Part shown: one piece after another, positions 26,894 through 26,896 of the stretch
Layout: each line of letters starts with the position of its first letter
How positions within the stretch are numbered: the first letter of the stretch is position 1
Virus record (IMG/VR): IMGVR_UViG_3300019768_000018
Span: 1-26,896 of that record
Source: a virus
DNA: 26,896 nucleotides
Strand: one strand, 5' to 3'
Notes under the pieces: model-generated
What the model was told of the DNA's origin: nothing
Database searches by the model: none
The model's input: only the letters and a program-made list of their open reading frames with translations
Position numbers and translations under genes: made by a program

Positions 26894-26896
26894 ATC

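Noticed and set aside
1-26896. CRISPR arrays, insertion sequences, integrase or attachment sites
   Set aside because: No regularly spaced repeats, transposase-like frames or recombinase motifs were seen on either strand.

Overview
The window is a contiguous piece of an AT-rich, tailed-phage genome. It is almost certainly a short-tailed podovirus-type phage of a Gram-positive, Bacillota-like host. The evidence is a full head and packaging module (two small-terminase genes, large terminase, portal, scaffold, capsid) followed by P22-like connector/stopper genes, a fibre and very large internal proteins, with no tape measure, tail tube or sheath gene. YopX, DUF1351, Erf, XhlA-like and M15 peptidase families, strong AGGAGGT ribosome sites and CCA-encoding tRNAs point to a Bacillota host. 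No integrase, repressor or host gene is visible. The phage could be lytic or the window may simply miss a lysogeny module.

Every protein gene is on the minus strand, so the window reads right to left. (a) 26893-26159: end of an upstream operon of small genes, with a weak terminator. (b) 26139-5203: the long late operon, starting at an extended -10 promoter (26111-26139): YopX, Cys-rich small proteins, TerS-1, zinc-finger proteins, a frame-split TerS-2, a UBA/TS-N-like protein, TerL, a small membrane protein, portal, two zinc-ribbon proteins (one Com-like with an apparent ATT start), scaffold, capsid, connector genes, a beta-propeller-type stopper, a LamG fibre, a Gln-rich protein, a 1259-aa internal protein, then a lysis cassette (TM protein, XhlA-like, membrane-anchored helix-hairpin-helix protein, M15 endolysin, holin) closed by a strong terminator at 5203-5230. 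Internal terminators at 19611-19645 and 17721-17756 flank the scaffold/capsid pair. (c) 5202-4354: a low-coding region with one doubtful small ORF, a compact three-way-junction RNA element lying exactly between two face-to-face promoters, a plus-strand terminator and four tRNAs (Asn, Trp, Gln, Pro), ending in a terminator. (d) 4331-1: an early/recombination operon from a near-consensus promoter: small unknown proteins, DUF1351, Erf annealing protein, Holliday-junction-resolvase-like nuclease, HNH-like protein and zinc-finger proteins, running off the left end.

The most unusual parts are the structured RNA element and its opposed promoters (4767-4944), two tRNAs with abnormal structure, the duplicated and frame-split small terminase, the EF-Ts-like UBA/TS-N miniprotein beside the terminase, and the ComEA-like helix-hairpin-helix protein inside the lysis cassette. 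All calls are from reading the sequence; no database search or folding program was run.
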